Positions 1 to 12,527 of a stretch of DNA of 64,000 nt are shown piece after piece (position 1 is the first letter of the stretch; each line of letters starts with the position of its first letter). Origin of the DNA: Eustoma russellianum (Eukaryota; Streptophyta; Magnoliopsida; Gentianales; Gentianaceae). The notes below the pieces were generated by a model. It was not told the origin of the DNA. It made no database searches and worked only from the letters and a program-made list of their open reading frames with translations. The DNA is taken from assembly GCA_036186865.1 (NCBI GenBank), contig AP025055.1, positions 23,686,439-23,750,438 on the forward strand. The letters are read 5' to 3'. The position numbers and the translations under genes are program-made.

Positions 1-1543
1 ATATATTAAGATAAGAATATGGGTAAGCTATGATCATTAATAAAATGCAATAGCATTGAACTGATATATGTATAAGTGCACCCACTTATACTTTCAGCCA
101 TGAGGCCTTATGGAGCAAATAATGGCTTCAAGACTTTTCATGAACCCTAAAAAGTGAAATTATGGTTAAGCTTTAAATGAGTTCTTAATGATAACTATGC
201 ACATGAGAAACCTTTCCCTCCCTTCATGATTCACCCGCCGGCTATGCCCTAGCCAAGAGGCTTCTTCCCACTTCTTTTAATAAGAAGCCTCTTAATACAT
301 TCTTAACCTACTTACTACCCAAGAGGTTAACCAAGAGCAAGAGACTTTCCCTCTCTTTTCCTTGAGGTACACGGCTAACTTGAGCCAAGAAGTCCAAGAA
401 CCATTTTCAAATTCAAGCCTTGACTAGGTAAGCCACATACTCACATTCTCTAGTGAATTCCATACTTCAAAAGGTGAAGCTCACATAGTATCTTCCTTCC
501 TTGCAAAAACCGTGATCTCCACAGTTCTTAGGTGAAGGCTTCCAAGGCACCAAGTGAGGATAGCTTCTTAGTGGGTTGGATTCCTCTCAACCCCCATTCA
601 AGATTCAAGTTTGTAAGAACATCTAGCCTCCAACTAAGTTGTATTGTGTATTTAAAAAGTTGGCTAACAAATATCCCTACCCCTAAAACCGTGTATGATA
701 GGAAGGGGTGGAAGGAAGCATTTCTTGTTCCAACAAGTTTCAAGCAAGACCTAAGATCCAAGAAGGCAAGTACACTATAAATATTCTTGACTTGTTTGTG
801 AAAGTATTTGCTTGAATGTCTAGCTATTACTAAGATTTGATCTTAGATGGAAAATGTTAAGCTTTAAGCATGAAGATTTCGGATTCCTTAAGAAAAGTGA
901 CTTGCATGTATGAGATTTCTCCAAAGATGGATTCTTTGCCCTTTTGAGTATGAATATGATGCATGAATATGGAAAAGCTCTCTCCTTTAATATGTAAGGG
1001 GGACGGTTGGATGAAAAGGGTGGGGAGAATGATATTCTTGTGAAAGAATGTGACTTGCGGGGTAAAGGATGCATATAAGTTGTATGTTTGGATGTCATAA
1101 TACTTAGGTGTAATATGTTCATTATGAAAATAGAATATAAGCCCTTGCATGTGTATGAAATGGGTTGTTTTGGGCGTATGGGGCATAAAAACTAGTTGTG
1201 CCATGAATAGACTTTATTATGTACAAAATGTGCAAAATCAAAGTGTACTATGTGTAACCTTCAAAACTGTTTTGAAGTGATTTGTAGGTGACCTTTGGAA
1301 TGTATTAGAACCTGGAATGTTCATGCTATGAAGCGTATTTGATAATTAGTAAGCCATTTTTGAAGAATAACTAAGTTGGAACACTTGTAGTAAGTAAAGC
1401 GACAAAAGGTAAAAATCACTGGAACATGACAGATTCATGTGACGTTTTGTATGACCTGAAAAGGGATCTTAGAAGTATTCAATTAAGCTAATTTTTGGTA
1501 TGACATTAGCCCTATGCATTTAGTAAAAATGAGAGTTGGAATT
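1..1543 (+). mobile_element. Ty3/gypsy G-family LTR, left piece (start outside window)
   Basis: Non-coding LTR sequence. It aligns by eye with the LARD-like LTR at about 38380-39150: a block near 440-500 matches 38380-38440, and the segment near 760 (GGCAAGTACACT) matches 38700. By that alignment the LTR start lies roughly 0.6 kb upstream of the window. The short ORFs here do not recur in other LTR copies and are not called. The sequence continues at 7731 after the LINE. The assignment to family G is from sequence similarity; strand follows the LARD-like element. Confidence 0.8.
1525..1543. repeat. Target-site duplication of the LINE, left copy
   Basis: AAAAATGAGAGTTGGAATT is repeated exactly at 7712-7730. 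The left edge is slightly ambiguous because the right copy abuts the LINE A-tail. A long duplication next to an A-tail is the expected result of target-primed reverse transcription. Confidence 0.93.
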
Positions 1544-1709
1544 AATTAAGAAGATGACGAAGGATGCAGTGGCGGCGGAACGCGATCGCTATGGAGCCCT
1601 CTTCTGCTGATCGATCAAGCTTTTTCAAATCTAATTTTCATCGTTTTAGTTTACACCATTGGTTAATGCACCACAGTAATAGGCATATTCGATTTTATTT
1701 GGAATTCAT

Positions 1710-3041
1710 ATGGTGGATCAATCGTCAAGAATGCAGGCAACCCAGGAAAAACCAAACTTTGCAGAGATTGTTGCTCCAAAGTCCTTGACAAAGCCGGATC
1801 AACCGCGTACTATTCAGAGATATAAAGGACTGCCATCAATTACATTTTCTGTGGATGAGGTATCTACCTTCTCTCAGCCATATCTTTTTCCTCTAATCGG
1901 TTCCTTTTGGAATGGCCGGCCATCTATGAAACAATTGAATGTCTCGTTTGAACGTATTGGATTCAAAGTTACGCCAAAGATTGGACATTTGGATGCCCAG
2001 CACATTTTAATAACGTTTTACAATGATGAGGATTATCAACGATGCTTCTTACGACGTACATGGGTTATGCATGGATACCACATGCGAGTAACGAAGTGGA
2101 CACTAGATTTTGATCCAAATTGCGACACACCCATTGTTCCAGTTTGGGTATTAATTAAAGGACTGCCTCTATTTTTGCACAATCGGACAGCGTTATGGGA
2201 TATAGCACACATGATCGGTACACCATTGAGAATGGATACATCTACAATGCAAGGATTAAGACCCTCAGTGGTGCGTCTCTGTATCGAAATTGATATATCT
2301 AAGCCAAGGCCATCTAGACTGCACGTTCAAGGAGGCCAATTTGAGTTTTATCCAACAGTCGAGTATGAGGAGGTGCCAGAATTTTGTACAGACTGCAGAA
2401 TGTTGGGTCATGTAGTATCTAATTGCAAAGGGAAGATAGTTCACAAAGAAGAGCAAGCAGTACGTGTGATACAAACAGGGGAAGGAACAAAGCGCATGGA
2501 CAAAAAACAGCGCTGGACCCCAAGGAAAAATCCAAAAGTTCCAATTCAAATTCTATCTCGTTCAACAACTCATATTCCAGTTCATGAAGCAATCAATGAT
2601 CAAAATATCAATAATGAGGCTGTCCCTGACGTTGATGATATTCATGAGGAAAATAACAATGATGCCAATGAATTGCCAGCCATAGTAGATGTAACTGACA
2701 AGCAAGATTTATCTAAGCTGGGCATTTCAAAGGAAACACCTACAGATGATGAAGATGATGTAATTGTAGATAATGTCTCAGACACAGAGCCATCAAGTAA
2801 GGATAGATACAACCGTTTTGCTGACTTTATGTCAGCTTTGTCTCTTACCGATCAGTATTATGTGAACGTAATAAAGGAACAGGTATATCATACAGTGCAT
2901 AATGCTTGGTTAGGAGACTTACCCATACATCTTCCGGATGTTGATCCTAATATGCATGCACAATCGCAACAGAATGAGCAAGACAATGATTTTATTACTC
3001 ATTTACCATCACAACCTGCAATTGTTCATCATCAATGGTGA
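1710..3041 (+). CDS. LINE ORF1 protein (DUF4283-like, CCHC zinc knuckle)
   Basis: Uninterrupted 443-residue ORF1, the nucleic-acid-binding partner of a plant LINE; it would coat LINE RNA in a ribonucleoprotein. Residues about 45-145 resemble the DUF4283 domain common in plant LINE ORF1 proteins (SFWNGRPSMKQL near residue 65, then PVWVLIKGLPL near 145). A CCHC knuckle, CX2CX4HX4C, lies at residues 226-239 (CTDCRMLGHVVSNC). The C-terminal 200 residues are acidic and low complexity. The start at 1710 gives the normal domain order with nothing missing. It stands out because the adjacent ORF2 is broken. The family assignment is firm; whether it is expressed cannot be seen. Confidence 0.9.
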   Translation: MVDQSSRMQATQEKPNFAEIVAPKSLTKPDQPRTIQRYKGLPSITFSVDEVSTFSQPYLFPLIGSFWNGRPSMKQLNVSFERIGFKVTPKIGHLDAQHILITFYNDEDYQRCFLRRTWVMHGYHMRVTKWTLDFDPNCDTPIVPVWVLIKGLPLFLHNRTALWDIAHMIGTPLRMDTSTMQGLRPSVVRLCIEIDISKPRPSRLHVQGGQFEFYPTVEYEEVPEFCTDCRMLGHVVSNCKGKIVHKEEQAVRVIQTGEGTKRMDKKQRWTPRKNPKVPIQILSRSTTHIPVHEAINDQNINNEAVPDVDDIHEENNNDANELPAIVDVTDKQDLSKLGISKETPTDDEDDVIVDNVSDTEPSSKDRYNRFADFMSALSLTDQYYVNVIKEQVYHTVHNAWLGDLPIHLPDVDPNMHAQSQQNEQDNDFITHLPSQPAIVHHQW

Positions 3042-3090
3042 CTCGATCTAATGCTCATGAAGCTTCAAGCTCAATTCCTCATACCACCCA

Positions 3091-6000
3091 ATGAAGTACT
3101 TAATTTGGAATGTTGGTGGATTAAAGACCTCTTTACTTCGTCTTAAGCGTTTAGTCCAAAAGCATCATATTCAATTGCTGATTATCATTGAGCCAAAACA
3201 AACAGCGGATAAAATTATACGACATCAGATGAAGTTAGCTTTTACAAACTCCCTTGCAACATGTGTTTACAAAATTTGGGTATTTTTGCAAAGCTCAAGC
3301 CTTAAATTAGAGAACGTTTTACATGGTGAACAAATTAGTTTGTTACAATTCTGCACTGGCCACACAGGTCAGCATATCTCTATAAGCCCGGTATATGGTC
3401 GGCATACAGTGACAGACCGAAGACGATTGTGGTTACAGATGCATCAATTTACACATCATGCGCATTCTTTATGGTTGATTGGTGGTGATTTCAACACATG
3501 TATGACAGTACAGGAACATCATGGTAATTCAATGCCACACTTATCTTCTCTGGAAGAATTTGTAGACTGCGTCAATCAGTGCTCCTTAGTGGACTTACCT
3601 TATGGAGGCAATCCATACACATGGGTAGGGGGTCGTGGATTGGGTATAGTTAAGCACCGTTCGGATCGAATATTATGCTCTCAAACTTTATATAATCAGT
3701 TTTCAACGTTAAGAGTCAAGCATTTATCCAGGATAACTTCAGATCATGCGCCATTACTGCTCAATCTTACTATCCAATCAGATACATCGCCACGATCTTT
3801 TCGATTCCTAAATGTTTGGACAGAGCATGCTGAATTTTTAAAATTTGTTGCTGGCCAATGGTCTACTTATCTAACAGTTGGAGGAATGAGAGGCATGTAC
3901 AACAAATTGCAGAGTCTAAAGAAAGATCTTCAAAATTGGAACAAACAAGTATTTGGGAATATCTTTGATAAATTAGCTTCAGCGGAAAGAGAAGCAAGCA
4001 TACAGGAAGCCAAATATGATTTAAATCCCACAATGGAGAACATGGCACAATATCAGAAGCTGAAAGCTGAATATCTGAAGGTATCAAAATATGAGCAGAT
4101 GTTTTAGGAACAAAAAGCACGTTGTAAATGGATAATGCAAGGGGATGCAAACACTGCATATTATCATAACTTGGTTAAAGACCGACATTGTAGGCAAAGT
4201 ATAACACAAATCAAAACAACTCCTGGAGAGATTTGTCAGAGGAAAGAAGACATTCATAATGAAGCTATCTCATTTTTCACTCACCTTTTTAAGGCAGAAG
4301 AGGTACAGCATCCCCATGAATTGTTGCAATATATCCCAACTTTGGTTAATCATGACATGAACGCCGCTCTCTCACAATTGCCTACTTTAGAGGAATTAAA
4401 AAAAGCAGTGTGGTCACTTGATCCGAATAGTGCAACCCTGATGGATATAATGGATTCTTTTTTAGACATTGTTGGGAGATCATATGTCAAGATGTTTACA
4501 AAGCAATTCAAGAGTATTTTCTTGGCATCCGTATTCCAAAGGCTATGGGAAGCACACTAATCATACTCATACCAAAAACTCAGTCACCAAACACATTTGC
4601 AGATTTCCGTCCAATTTCGGTATCAAATTTTATGGCAAAAATTGGAACACGCATATTGACAACTAGGCTTTCTCTCATATTACCAGAATTAATGTCCGAG
4701 GAGCAGGCGGGATTCATGAAAGGACGGGATATCACGGAGCATGTTCTCATTGCGCAGGATCTGACACATATGATTGATAAGAAAATAAGAGGTCACAACA
4801 CTATGATTAAGCTGGATATGATGAAAGCGTTTGACAGAGTGGATTGGAAATTTCTTCGGGCTCTACTACAGCGAATGGGATTCTCGGTACAATTTCTAAA
4901 TCTCATCTTTAATCACCTTGAGAGCACAACACTATCCATTGTAATCAACGGTGCACCATGCGGTTTTTTCAAGCCAACAAGAGGAGTTAAGCAGGGTGAT
5001 CCCCTTTCCCCAATACTATTTATACTGGTTTCAGAAGCTTTCTCTCGAGGCCTCAATTCATTAATAGCAAATGGTGCTCTCAAGCCATACGCAGTGGGTA
5101 GAGTCCGCCCAGTAATTACTCATCTCGCTTTCGCAGATGACTTGTTGGTATTTCTCAATGGATCACCTGCTAATCTGAAGCGGTTTAAAAAATTTTTTGA
5201 TTTATATCAGGCAGTATCTGGACAAAGAGTGAATCTAAGAAAAAGTCGTTTCATAACATCTTCCCATGCCCAACCAAGTCAAATTCGAACTATGGAGGCC
5301 CAGCTTCAAATAAATTCTGCCTCGCTGCCAATGAAGTACTTGGGAGTGTTAATACTCAGAGGTAATCTTAGGCCAATTCATTGTACAGACTTACTTGCTA
5401 ATATTGACAGAAGAATATTGGGATGGCAGAATAGATTTCTATCTCCTGCAGGAAGATTAACACTGGTAAAGTCTATCTTGAGTTCTATACCAACTCATAT
5501 TGTGGAAGCGCATAAGTTACCGAAGAGTATTATACGAGCAATCAGACAAAAAATATGTAATTTCCTTTGGGCTAGCCAAGGCAACATACCAAGATATCAT
5601 TGGGTTGGCTGGAAAACTCTGTTTAAGCCAAAGGACGAAGGTGGCTTAGGACTTCACAGATTGGATGATTTATACAAGGCATATTCAAGCCGGTTGTGGT
5701 GGTCGTATCATAACAACAGTAGTTTATGGACAACCTTTATTTCTTCTAAGTATGGCAATCGACACCATTACACTCCACGCATCACAGATACAGTTACATG
5801 GAAACGAATTTGTGCAGTCTATGAATTTTGCTCCACACATGCAACAGGAAACATACATCCAAAAGTGTGGACGTTGGAAACACATGGTCAGTTCACAATA
5901 AAGTCGGCGTATGAAATGCTAAGGAGCTCTGGCCCAAAGTATCTATCACACAGGTTCATTTGGCATCGGTTCCAACAACCAAACAACCAAATCATATTAT

Positions 6001-6951
6001 GGAAACTCTATCACCATGCTCTGCCTATTGAAGATAATTTGAGCAAATTCAGCACATCATATCCCACATGCTGTCCGTTTTGTCACAACTCGTCTGCAAC
6101 ACAATTACATTTTTTTTACAATGCAGCCATATACAACAGATATGGACATACTATGCATCAATGGTTGATGGTCCTCAGCCAGGAAATCTACAACTCTTTC
6201 AATATCTTATGTTATGGTGGACGTCTACAAGTGAGAGGTCATTTCGTGGAGTGTTGCGACTCATTTTGCCAGGAATCGTTATATGGCACATATGGAAGGC
6301 ATATTCAGCAATGACATTTGGGGAGGAAAAATACACTCCTACCCAACTAAAAGAACTAATCCGACGCCATACATATACATGGAGTTGTGCTCAGCATGGG
6401 AAAAATTTGTCAGCAATGATTCGGACTTAATAACATCTGGATTGACACCTAAGATGCGTCTCCACCGGCCAAAAATTGTTAGATGGCACACGCCACCTTC
6501 AGGAAGATTAAAACTTAATGTGGATGCAGCGCATGGTTCCATTACAGCATCAGAAGGGGCGGTTTTGAGGGACACAAATGGCAATTTAAAGGAGGCTATT
6601 GTATTTCACCTTCCATTGTCTTCGCCCTTTCAAGCAGAGCTTGAAGCAGCACTTATGGGGCTTTTGTACTTTCTTCAGAGATACAGGCATTTGGATATGG
6701 AGCTAGATTCACAAGGAGTCGTTGAACATATTCGCTCTGTGCATTGTCCTCCTCTTCTTCGTAGCTTACTAACCCATGGTGATGTTAAAGTTTCACATAT
6801 TCCCCGGCAGGCAAATGTGGTGGCGCACTTGTTGGCTCAATATGGACAATTACATCAGAGATATCATCATTTCATCACACTATCTTCATTACCACCTATG
6901 GTTAAAGGAGCACTACTTACAGATGTTTCAACTCCACATCTACGGTTTTAA
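3091..6951 (+). pseudogene. LINE ORF2 (endonuclease, RT, RNase H), broken
   Basis: ORF2 of an L1-type LINE, about 1,280 codons if continuous. The endonuclease domain starts at the first ATG: WNVGG at residues 6-10, GGDFN at 131-135, TSDHAPL near 216-222, and a Glu at 34 in IIIEPK. An in-frame TAG at 4105-4107 interrupts the linker, and the same frame resumes to about 4433. A frameshift follows, and the RT then runs in one frame to about 6100: FRPISV and QAGFMKGR near the start, KQGDPLSP in the middle, and the catalytic FADD at 5130-5141. Further frameshifts near 6110 and 6420 break the zf-RVT region. The last part (6283 frame) is an RNase H with Asp at 6523, Glu at 6637 and Asp at 6706. It is non-functional as read. 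Confidence 0.93.
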
Positions 6952-7711
6952 CATGGAGGCCGCACAAGTACAAGTTTCAATTGCCTGCCTGTGTCAACCA
7001 AGGACATAGGCAGTATGGGTAATATCTATTCTTTGGATTCATATACTCCTATTTTATCATCATCTAACATATGCCCTGTCCGTATCCCACAATACGGACA
7101 GTCTGGGTAGTCTCAATTCATTTCAACCCTCTTTTATCTTCGAGCTTTATATTTCAAATATGATTAGTAATGTGCTTTCTATTCATATGATGCATATCTG
7201 TCGGACAATGTACGGCTGCAATGAGTTTTGGAGTATGCTCCACAATTTGGCTGATTGGTGTCTTGCAACTGAGGAGAATTTTACACGTCCGCTGACGGGT
7301 CACACTATATTGCTGCTACTATCACTTACTCAAATGAATATTGGGCAATGGCTCTGTTGGGGGTTATTATCAATCACATGAAGAAGATGTCTCCTTTGGG
7401 CGATTACGACACAAGATGATGGACGATGCATATATGTTCACAGCTGTCTACAAAATTCGTCAGTAGATACACATGCTTTTTCTAAATTCATGATACCTCC
7501 TCATATAAATATGCACGCTTTTTTCTTTGCCAAGGTTTTATCCACAAGGGTGGTTTTACTTGGCAAGGTTTTAATGCGACATATCATATATGACTGGCGG
7601 CTACATATAATAACAGCATTATACTACTTTTTTGCGTTTCAAGATGTATTCATGTAATATGGTATTCCTCCGCCATAAGTGAGGCATTTATCAATAAAAT
7701 TTTCAGTTTAA
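6952..7711 (+). other. LINE 3' UTR and A-tail
   Basis: About 760 bp without a supported ORF. It contains a direct repeat CAAGGTTTTA at 7531-7575 and ends at a short A run that merges with the target duplication. An AATAAA hexamer at 7693-7698 lies just before the end and fits a polyadenylation signal. Confidence 0.75.
7693..7698 (+). terminator. Probable LINE polyadenylation signal AATAAA
   Basis: A canonical hexamer about 14 bp upstream of the terminal A run of the LINE, at the expected distance for 3' end formation. Read directly; function inferred. Confidence 0.55.
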
Positions 7712-7730
7712 AAAAATGAGAGTTGGAATT
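7712..7730. repeat. Target-site duplication of the LINE, right copy
   Basis: Exact copy of the 19 bp at 1525-1543, directly after the LINE A-tail. Confidence 0.93.
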
Positions 7731-9583
7731 TTGGTAAAAGGAGTTATGCTTTGTCCTTAATGGAATTTTTAGTAAAACTGGTCAAGCTGAAATTACCGGA
7801 CTGGACAGAATTTAAGTGATGTATTGATTGACCCAGAAATGGACCTTAACAATATGAAAATGGGATGATTTTTGGTAGGACGCTAACCTTATGTGTTTAC
7901 TAAGTTTGTGACTTGGAATTTTCGAAAAAGGACTTATGGTTTGGTCACAATAATATAGGTAGTAAAACTGGCCACTCCAGAATCAGCATGTACCCGTTTT
8001 TAGAAAATTGAGTAAATGACCCCTTAAACGTTATTATATTACTCCGGAAATTTTTTGGCAATTAATTAGGACATATATGAGCATGTCCATGTATATTAAT
8101 CATCTTGAAATTATTATTTTAAGGGGTAACTACGGAAATTAAGTGAACACTACGAAACTGGAAAACTTGGCCGAATTACGAAACTAGTTGGGAGACTTCA
8201 TTCTTGCGGTGTAGACCTGTTTGAACAGCTTGGGCTTATAAACATTAATTCTCGGTATGTTTGCATTGTTTTCCAGATTTGGGCCCAAATTAAACAAGAC
8301 TTATTGGGCTTGAAAGAAAGGTAAAAGAGGGGTGCTGCAATGCTAAATTCAGCAGTACCCTGTTTAGTAATTTAATAGCTTAAGTGTCTTACATGTCTCA
8401 AAACGTTATGAAACTTTTATGGCGAGTAGAAAAGACACCCTTATGCCTGTGTATGTCAAGAAATCATGATAATTGGCCTAAAATATGAGATTTCTAGGCG
8501 AGCAAACGGAACAATAATTCTGGAAATTTTTTCAGCCTAAAGAATATGACTATACATGTATGTATGCAATGCGTTTTGTCACGAACTGCATAGTGCATGT
8601 CATAATTGCATCATCGTCACTTACATGATTCATGAAACTGATTTTATGATAATGAATGATGAAAAAGAATTTTTAAAAGCAAATATTTGGTTTTGAAAAG
8701 AACGCTTTCCATTGGTACCATTTATTTCTGGCCAGCTTAACCCATTCCAGATCCGGGCTTAATTGATCTAACGATGACCATACAAGTCCGGAGAGAATAG
8801 AACTGAATATGATGATTATGACCGTACAAGCCCGGAAAGAATATACCTGATTATGATGAATATGACTGTACAGGCCTAGAAAGAATAGACCTGATGACTA
8901 TGATTGATGATGTGACCGTTTTCGGATCTGGAAATAATAGATTCGAAGGAAAGAATATGATTTTATGACTTGATATCTTGGTACACTATTACTTAGGCTA
9001 AGATGTTATGACTTGATATCTCCTAAGTTATGATTTTAAATAAGTTATGAGCTTGTTACTTACGAATATTGGATGGAAGGTCAGGTATGTTACTAAACCA
9101 AATTTCTGGGGTTTTGTTCTTGTATGTACTTTATATTTAATTCATGATTATTTATGGTTTACTTGCTGGTGACGTTGTCACTCACCCCTTATTTTTCTCC
9201 CAGAACCCGCAGGAAATAGGGTCGAATGGATCGAGGACGAGCCTAGGGTTCCTTATCCGTAGAAGAGCGAAAGGAGGATGACTTAAGGGTTTTTGTCGTG
9301 ATGGTCATGATGGATGAACTTTTTATGAACTTATGTTCGAAACATTGACTTTCGGATTTCCGCATTTTGTGAACATATTGCAAGACTTATGATGGATATT
9401 TAGACGCTTTTATTTTAAAAGTTTTTATTCTGCCTCGGTTTCGCTTACTTGTTGATGTGTAAGCATGGAGGTCCACATATTTTTTTAGGGACTAAGACAT
9501 GTTATGGATTGACGCCTGGTACTCTCCGTAGTGAAGTACGGCGGGCGCACCATATCCGGCTAGGCCAGGGTGCGGGGCGCTAT
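7731..9583 (+). mobile_element. G-family LTR, right piece
   Basis: Continuation of the LTR at 1-1543. It carries two units of the 189-bp repeat (anchors near 7719 and 7909), a decayed hairpin array (8748-8945), the conserved GTGAC/GTCAC block (9169-9210) and the typical G terminus (GTACGGCGGGCGCACC, then GCGGGGCGCTAT). The last bases (ACA) are missing. The sequence switches abruptly at 9583/9584 to a truncated C LTR, so the original 3' junction has been lost. Confidence 0.85.
8748..8945 (+). repeat. Decayed hairpin array in G LTR
   Basis: Four to five related units of about 45 bp, for example CAGGCCTAGAAAGAATAGACCTGA, here split as arms CAGGCC and GACCTG around an AT-rich loop. They occupy the same LTR position as the arrays at 12124, 25663, 40765 and 47144, but several arms no longer pair well. 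Confidence 0.6.
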
Positions 9584-11188
9584 AAATAAAGTGATATTTT
9601 CATATATCACACATGCTGAAAATTTCAGCATGTGTGTAATGTACTTGGCCAAATCCTTGGCCCTCTTGGTGACTAATCTTTATTCCAAATTTAGTAGAAA
9701 TGTTGTGTACTAAATGATGATTGATTTGTTCTTTACTTTCAAGGAATAAATCAAATACAAACTTGGCAACTATTTGAATAAAGTGTGAATGTTACATATG
9801 CTGAAATTTCAACATGTGGAGAGATGCACATGACCAAATTTTTGATGGAAAATTGGAGTTATTTGTCTTGCTAATTATGTGGGATGATTATGTAACTTAT
9901 GGAAATAATTTTATGGCTAATTGGCACATGCTTTTTAAGGTTTAGTTTTAGATTTATCTAATCATCAAATGATAACAACTTCCATCCAATCAATGAGTGC
10001 CAAGTAAGCAAGAGTTTAATGATCATCCAATGAGGAGTTGCCAAGTAAGCAAGGAAATATCACCATGATGCAATATACTCTTCCAAGGACTTAAAAGATA
10101 ATTTTCAAGAGGAAGAACAAGCTATAGGGGGTGGCCAACTTGGATAAAAAAGAAAGAAGAGAGCAAACAAAAGAAAAGAACAAGTCTTGCAAATTCAAAG
10201 TGCTAAAACGTGTTTCATCTCTTCTTCTACACTCTCTTTCCTTCTTCTCTCTAAAAGCCTATTGTATTCATATTCATACATCTTGAATACGCTTCTTACA
10301 TACCACCCTATACTCTTTATCATTGTAAAAGATTGATCAAGGTGTGATCAATCTTGCACTTGCAAGGTGGTGCTGTTCGTGATCATTGTATTCATATACA
10401 AGGTTTGTAAAGGGTTGGAGTTGGTGTGTAACTCCATCAACCCTGTGGTAAGGTGTTATTTGTGTTTTGTGATTAGTGCTAACCGAGGAAGGTGTCCTCG
10501 AAGACTGGAGTAGCTTGTTTTAACCAAACCAGTATAGAATTCCTGGTGTCATTTACTTTCAGCACTTACTTTCAGTTTTAGCACTGTGCATCGTTTTTCA
10601 TCACGCTACTAAAAATAGTAAACGAATTTCAAAAATCACAAAACTTTCCAGAATCATATCCACACGTCTTAAGGTTAATTTGGCATAAGTTTCAACCCTA
10701 TCCAAATGTCTAAAGTTCTGAGACTAGTGCAGTCTGATTTTCACGCTTGCAACGGTTGAGACTTTGATCTTGTTTGACTATCTTCCCAAAAGAATTTTCC
10801 AAAACTGTTTCAACCCAATTAAATACAACTAATAAGGGGTTGGTCATTCAATTTTCAGAGCATTTGGAGTCACGGATAAATAGGAATTAATTTTTCAAAA
10901 CAGACTACCGTTTCTGGCAGATTTGCACAATCTGACCATCAACAATTTTTAAAGGGGTTAGAAGTTGAATTTTAATCTGAAATTTTTAGGAGATACACAA
11001 AACATCTGATATCAAGATCCCTCCAAATTTCAGAAGTTTTGAAGACCTACAACCTAGTTTTCAAAATGTTTCAAAACTGGTCCTAAAAACAAAAACTGTT
11101 TTCAGAAGTTGGGTTTTGGTTTAAAAAAATTTTAAAAATCACATTTTCCGCACCCACTATTCAACCCCCCCCCCTTCTAGTGGTGCCT
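9584..11188 (+). mobile_element. Ty1/copia C-family LTR fragment (truncated at both ends)
   Basis: Matches the 3' half of the C LTR (reverse complement of about 27400-29010). It starts inside the LTR near the palindrome at 9609-9635 and ends at TGGTGCCT, about 13 bp before the LTR terminus GCAGATCCTACA. It includes the poly-C run and the segment corresponding to CCAGTATAGAATTC near 10530. No target duplication and no primer site are present. Both edges fall inside LTR sequence, which points to deletion or illegitimate recombination rather than simple insertion. Confidence 0.85.
9609..9635. repeat. C-LTR palindrome
   Basis: ACACATGCTGAAAA followed by the near-perfect inverted copy TTTCAGCATGTGT. 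The same element is repeated in every C LTR of this window. A decayed second copy is at about 9796-9820. Confidence 0.8.
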
Positions 11189-11376
11189 CATATAAAATTT
11201 CATCGACTAGGATGTTGTGATTGGATTAAGGCCCTAATTTCAAGTCTAAGTCATCCTAGTGTAAGGTCAACTCTCCTCTAGATCATGACTTAGGTCTAAG
11301 GTCAAACTTAGATTTCTAAAATCATAACTTAATTCTATATTTTGCCCGAATCTAGAGCCTTGGCTCTGATACCACC
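11189..11376 (-). mobile_element. G-family leader and primer-binding site, minus strand
   Basis: On the minus strand this reads primer site, leader, then a stretch ending CCTAGTCGATG. It matches the start of the LARD-like internal region (41930-42110). The primer site at 11355-11374 reads TGGTATCAGAGCCAAGGCTC on the minus strand, complementary to the 3' end of initiator Met tRNA. The rest of this element's internal region is gone; the C fragment abuts at 11188. Confidence 0.85.
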
Positions 11377-12123
11377 TGTGGCGCCCCACACTGGCCTGCC
11401 CGCATACGGTGCACCTGCCGTACTTCATTACGGAGAGTACCAAGCGTCAATCCACATCATATCGTAGTCCATAACGAATTGTATGGACTTTTTCTGCTTG
11501 CACGTCAACAGGTAAGCGAAAATTGAGGCAGAATAAAAACTTTTAATAAAAAACAGGCCGGATATACATCACAACGTTCACAACAATGTCCACAAAATAT
11601 AAAGAGAAATCTGAATTTAAAGTTCCGTCATAAGTCCATCAAACATAACCATCATAACAAAGTCCTTAAGTTGTCCTTCTCTCATACGTCTATGGATAGG
11701 GAACCCTAGGCTCGTCATCGATCCACTCTACCTCGTTTCCTGCGGGCTCTGGGAGGAAAAATAAGGGGTGAGTGATAAAGTCACCAGCAAGTATACCATA
11801 AACAATCATGAATTAACTGGAAAGTATAAACAAGAACCAAATCCCAAAAAGTTTGGATTCACAACATGCCTGAATTTATCCATCACACGTATGGAAATAA
11901 GATCATAACTTATGAGACAAGAAATCACATTAAGATCACAACTTAGGAGATATTAAATCATAACATCATAGCCTAAGTAATAGTACATCAATCCTTCGAC
12001 TAGCCATGAAATGCAGCATGTATGAATATGCTCATATGATGCATCATGATAGAAATGAGGGTAAGTTCTTTCATTCTTTCTTTCAAAAACATCATCATCA
12101 ATAAAATGAGAGAAGTGGGTATT

Positions 12124-12372
12124 CAGATCTATTATATCCGGATCTGAGGCGGTGATTCCATTCCCTTCAGATTTATTATGTCTGGATCTGAAAACGGTCA
12201 TACAATCAATCATCGTCATCAGGTCTATTCTCTCTGGACTTGTACGGTCATAAATCATCATTATCAGGTCTATTCTCTCCGGGCCTGAACGGTCATAAAT
12301 CATCATAATCAGGTCTATTCTCTCCGGGCCTGAACGGCTATAATCATCATCAGATCAATTAACCCCGGATCT
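12124..12372 (-). repeat. Hairpin tandem array in G LTR
   Basis: Six units of roughly 30-50 bp. Each has two arms around a pyrimidine- or AT-rich loop: CAGATC...GATCTG (twice), CAGGTC...GGCCTG (twice), CAGGTC...GACTTG, and CAGATT...GATCTG. Arms pair perfectly or with G-U wobbles. Confidence 0.8.
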
Positions 12373-12527
12373 GGAGCGGGTTATGCTGGCCAGGAATCAA
12401 TGGTACCAATAGGAATCGTTCTTTTCAAAACTGAAATCTTTTATTTAAAAGAGCTTTCCGTAATTTCTTTGACATAAAATCAGTTTCATAACTCGTGTAA
12501 ATGAGGATGATGCAATGTATGACGTGC

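Larger units (their letters stand above)
1544..7711 (+). mobile_element. Full-length L1-clade LINE with RNase H domain
   Basis: A 6.17 kb non-LTR retrotransposon with a short 5' UTR (1544-1709), ORF1, a 49-bp spacer, ORF2 (endonuclease, reverse transcriptase, zinc-finger RVT region, RNase H) and a 3' UTR of about 760 bp ending in a short A run. It is flanked by a 19-bp direct repeat and interrupts a G-family LTR, whose sequence resumes without loss at 7731. A ribonuclease H at the ORF2 C-terminus is a known feature of some plant L1 lineages. ORF1 is open, but ORF2 carries at least one stop and several frameshifts, so this copy cannot move on its own. Confidence 0.95.

Noticed and set aside
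11953..12306. A minus ORF with repeated MMIYDRSGPERIDL-like units as a repeat protein
   Set aside because: It is the translation of the LTR hairpin array; other copies of the array do not keep this frame.
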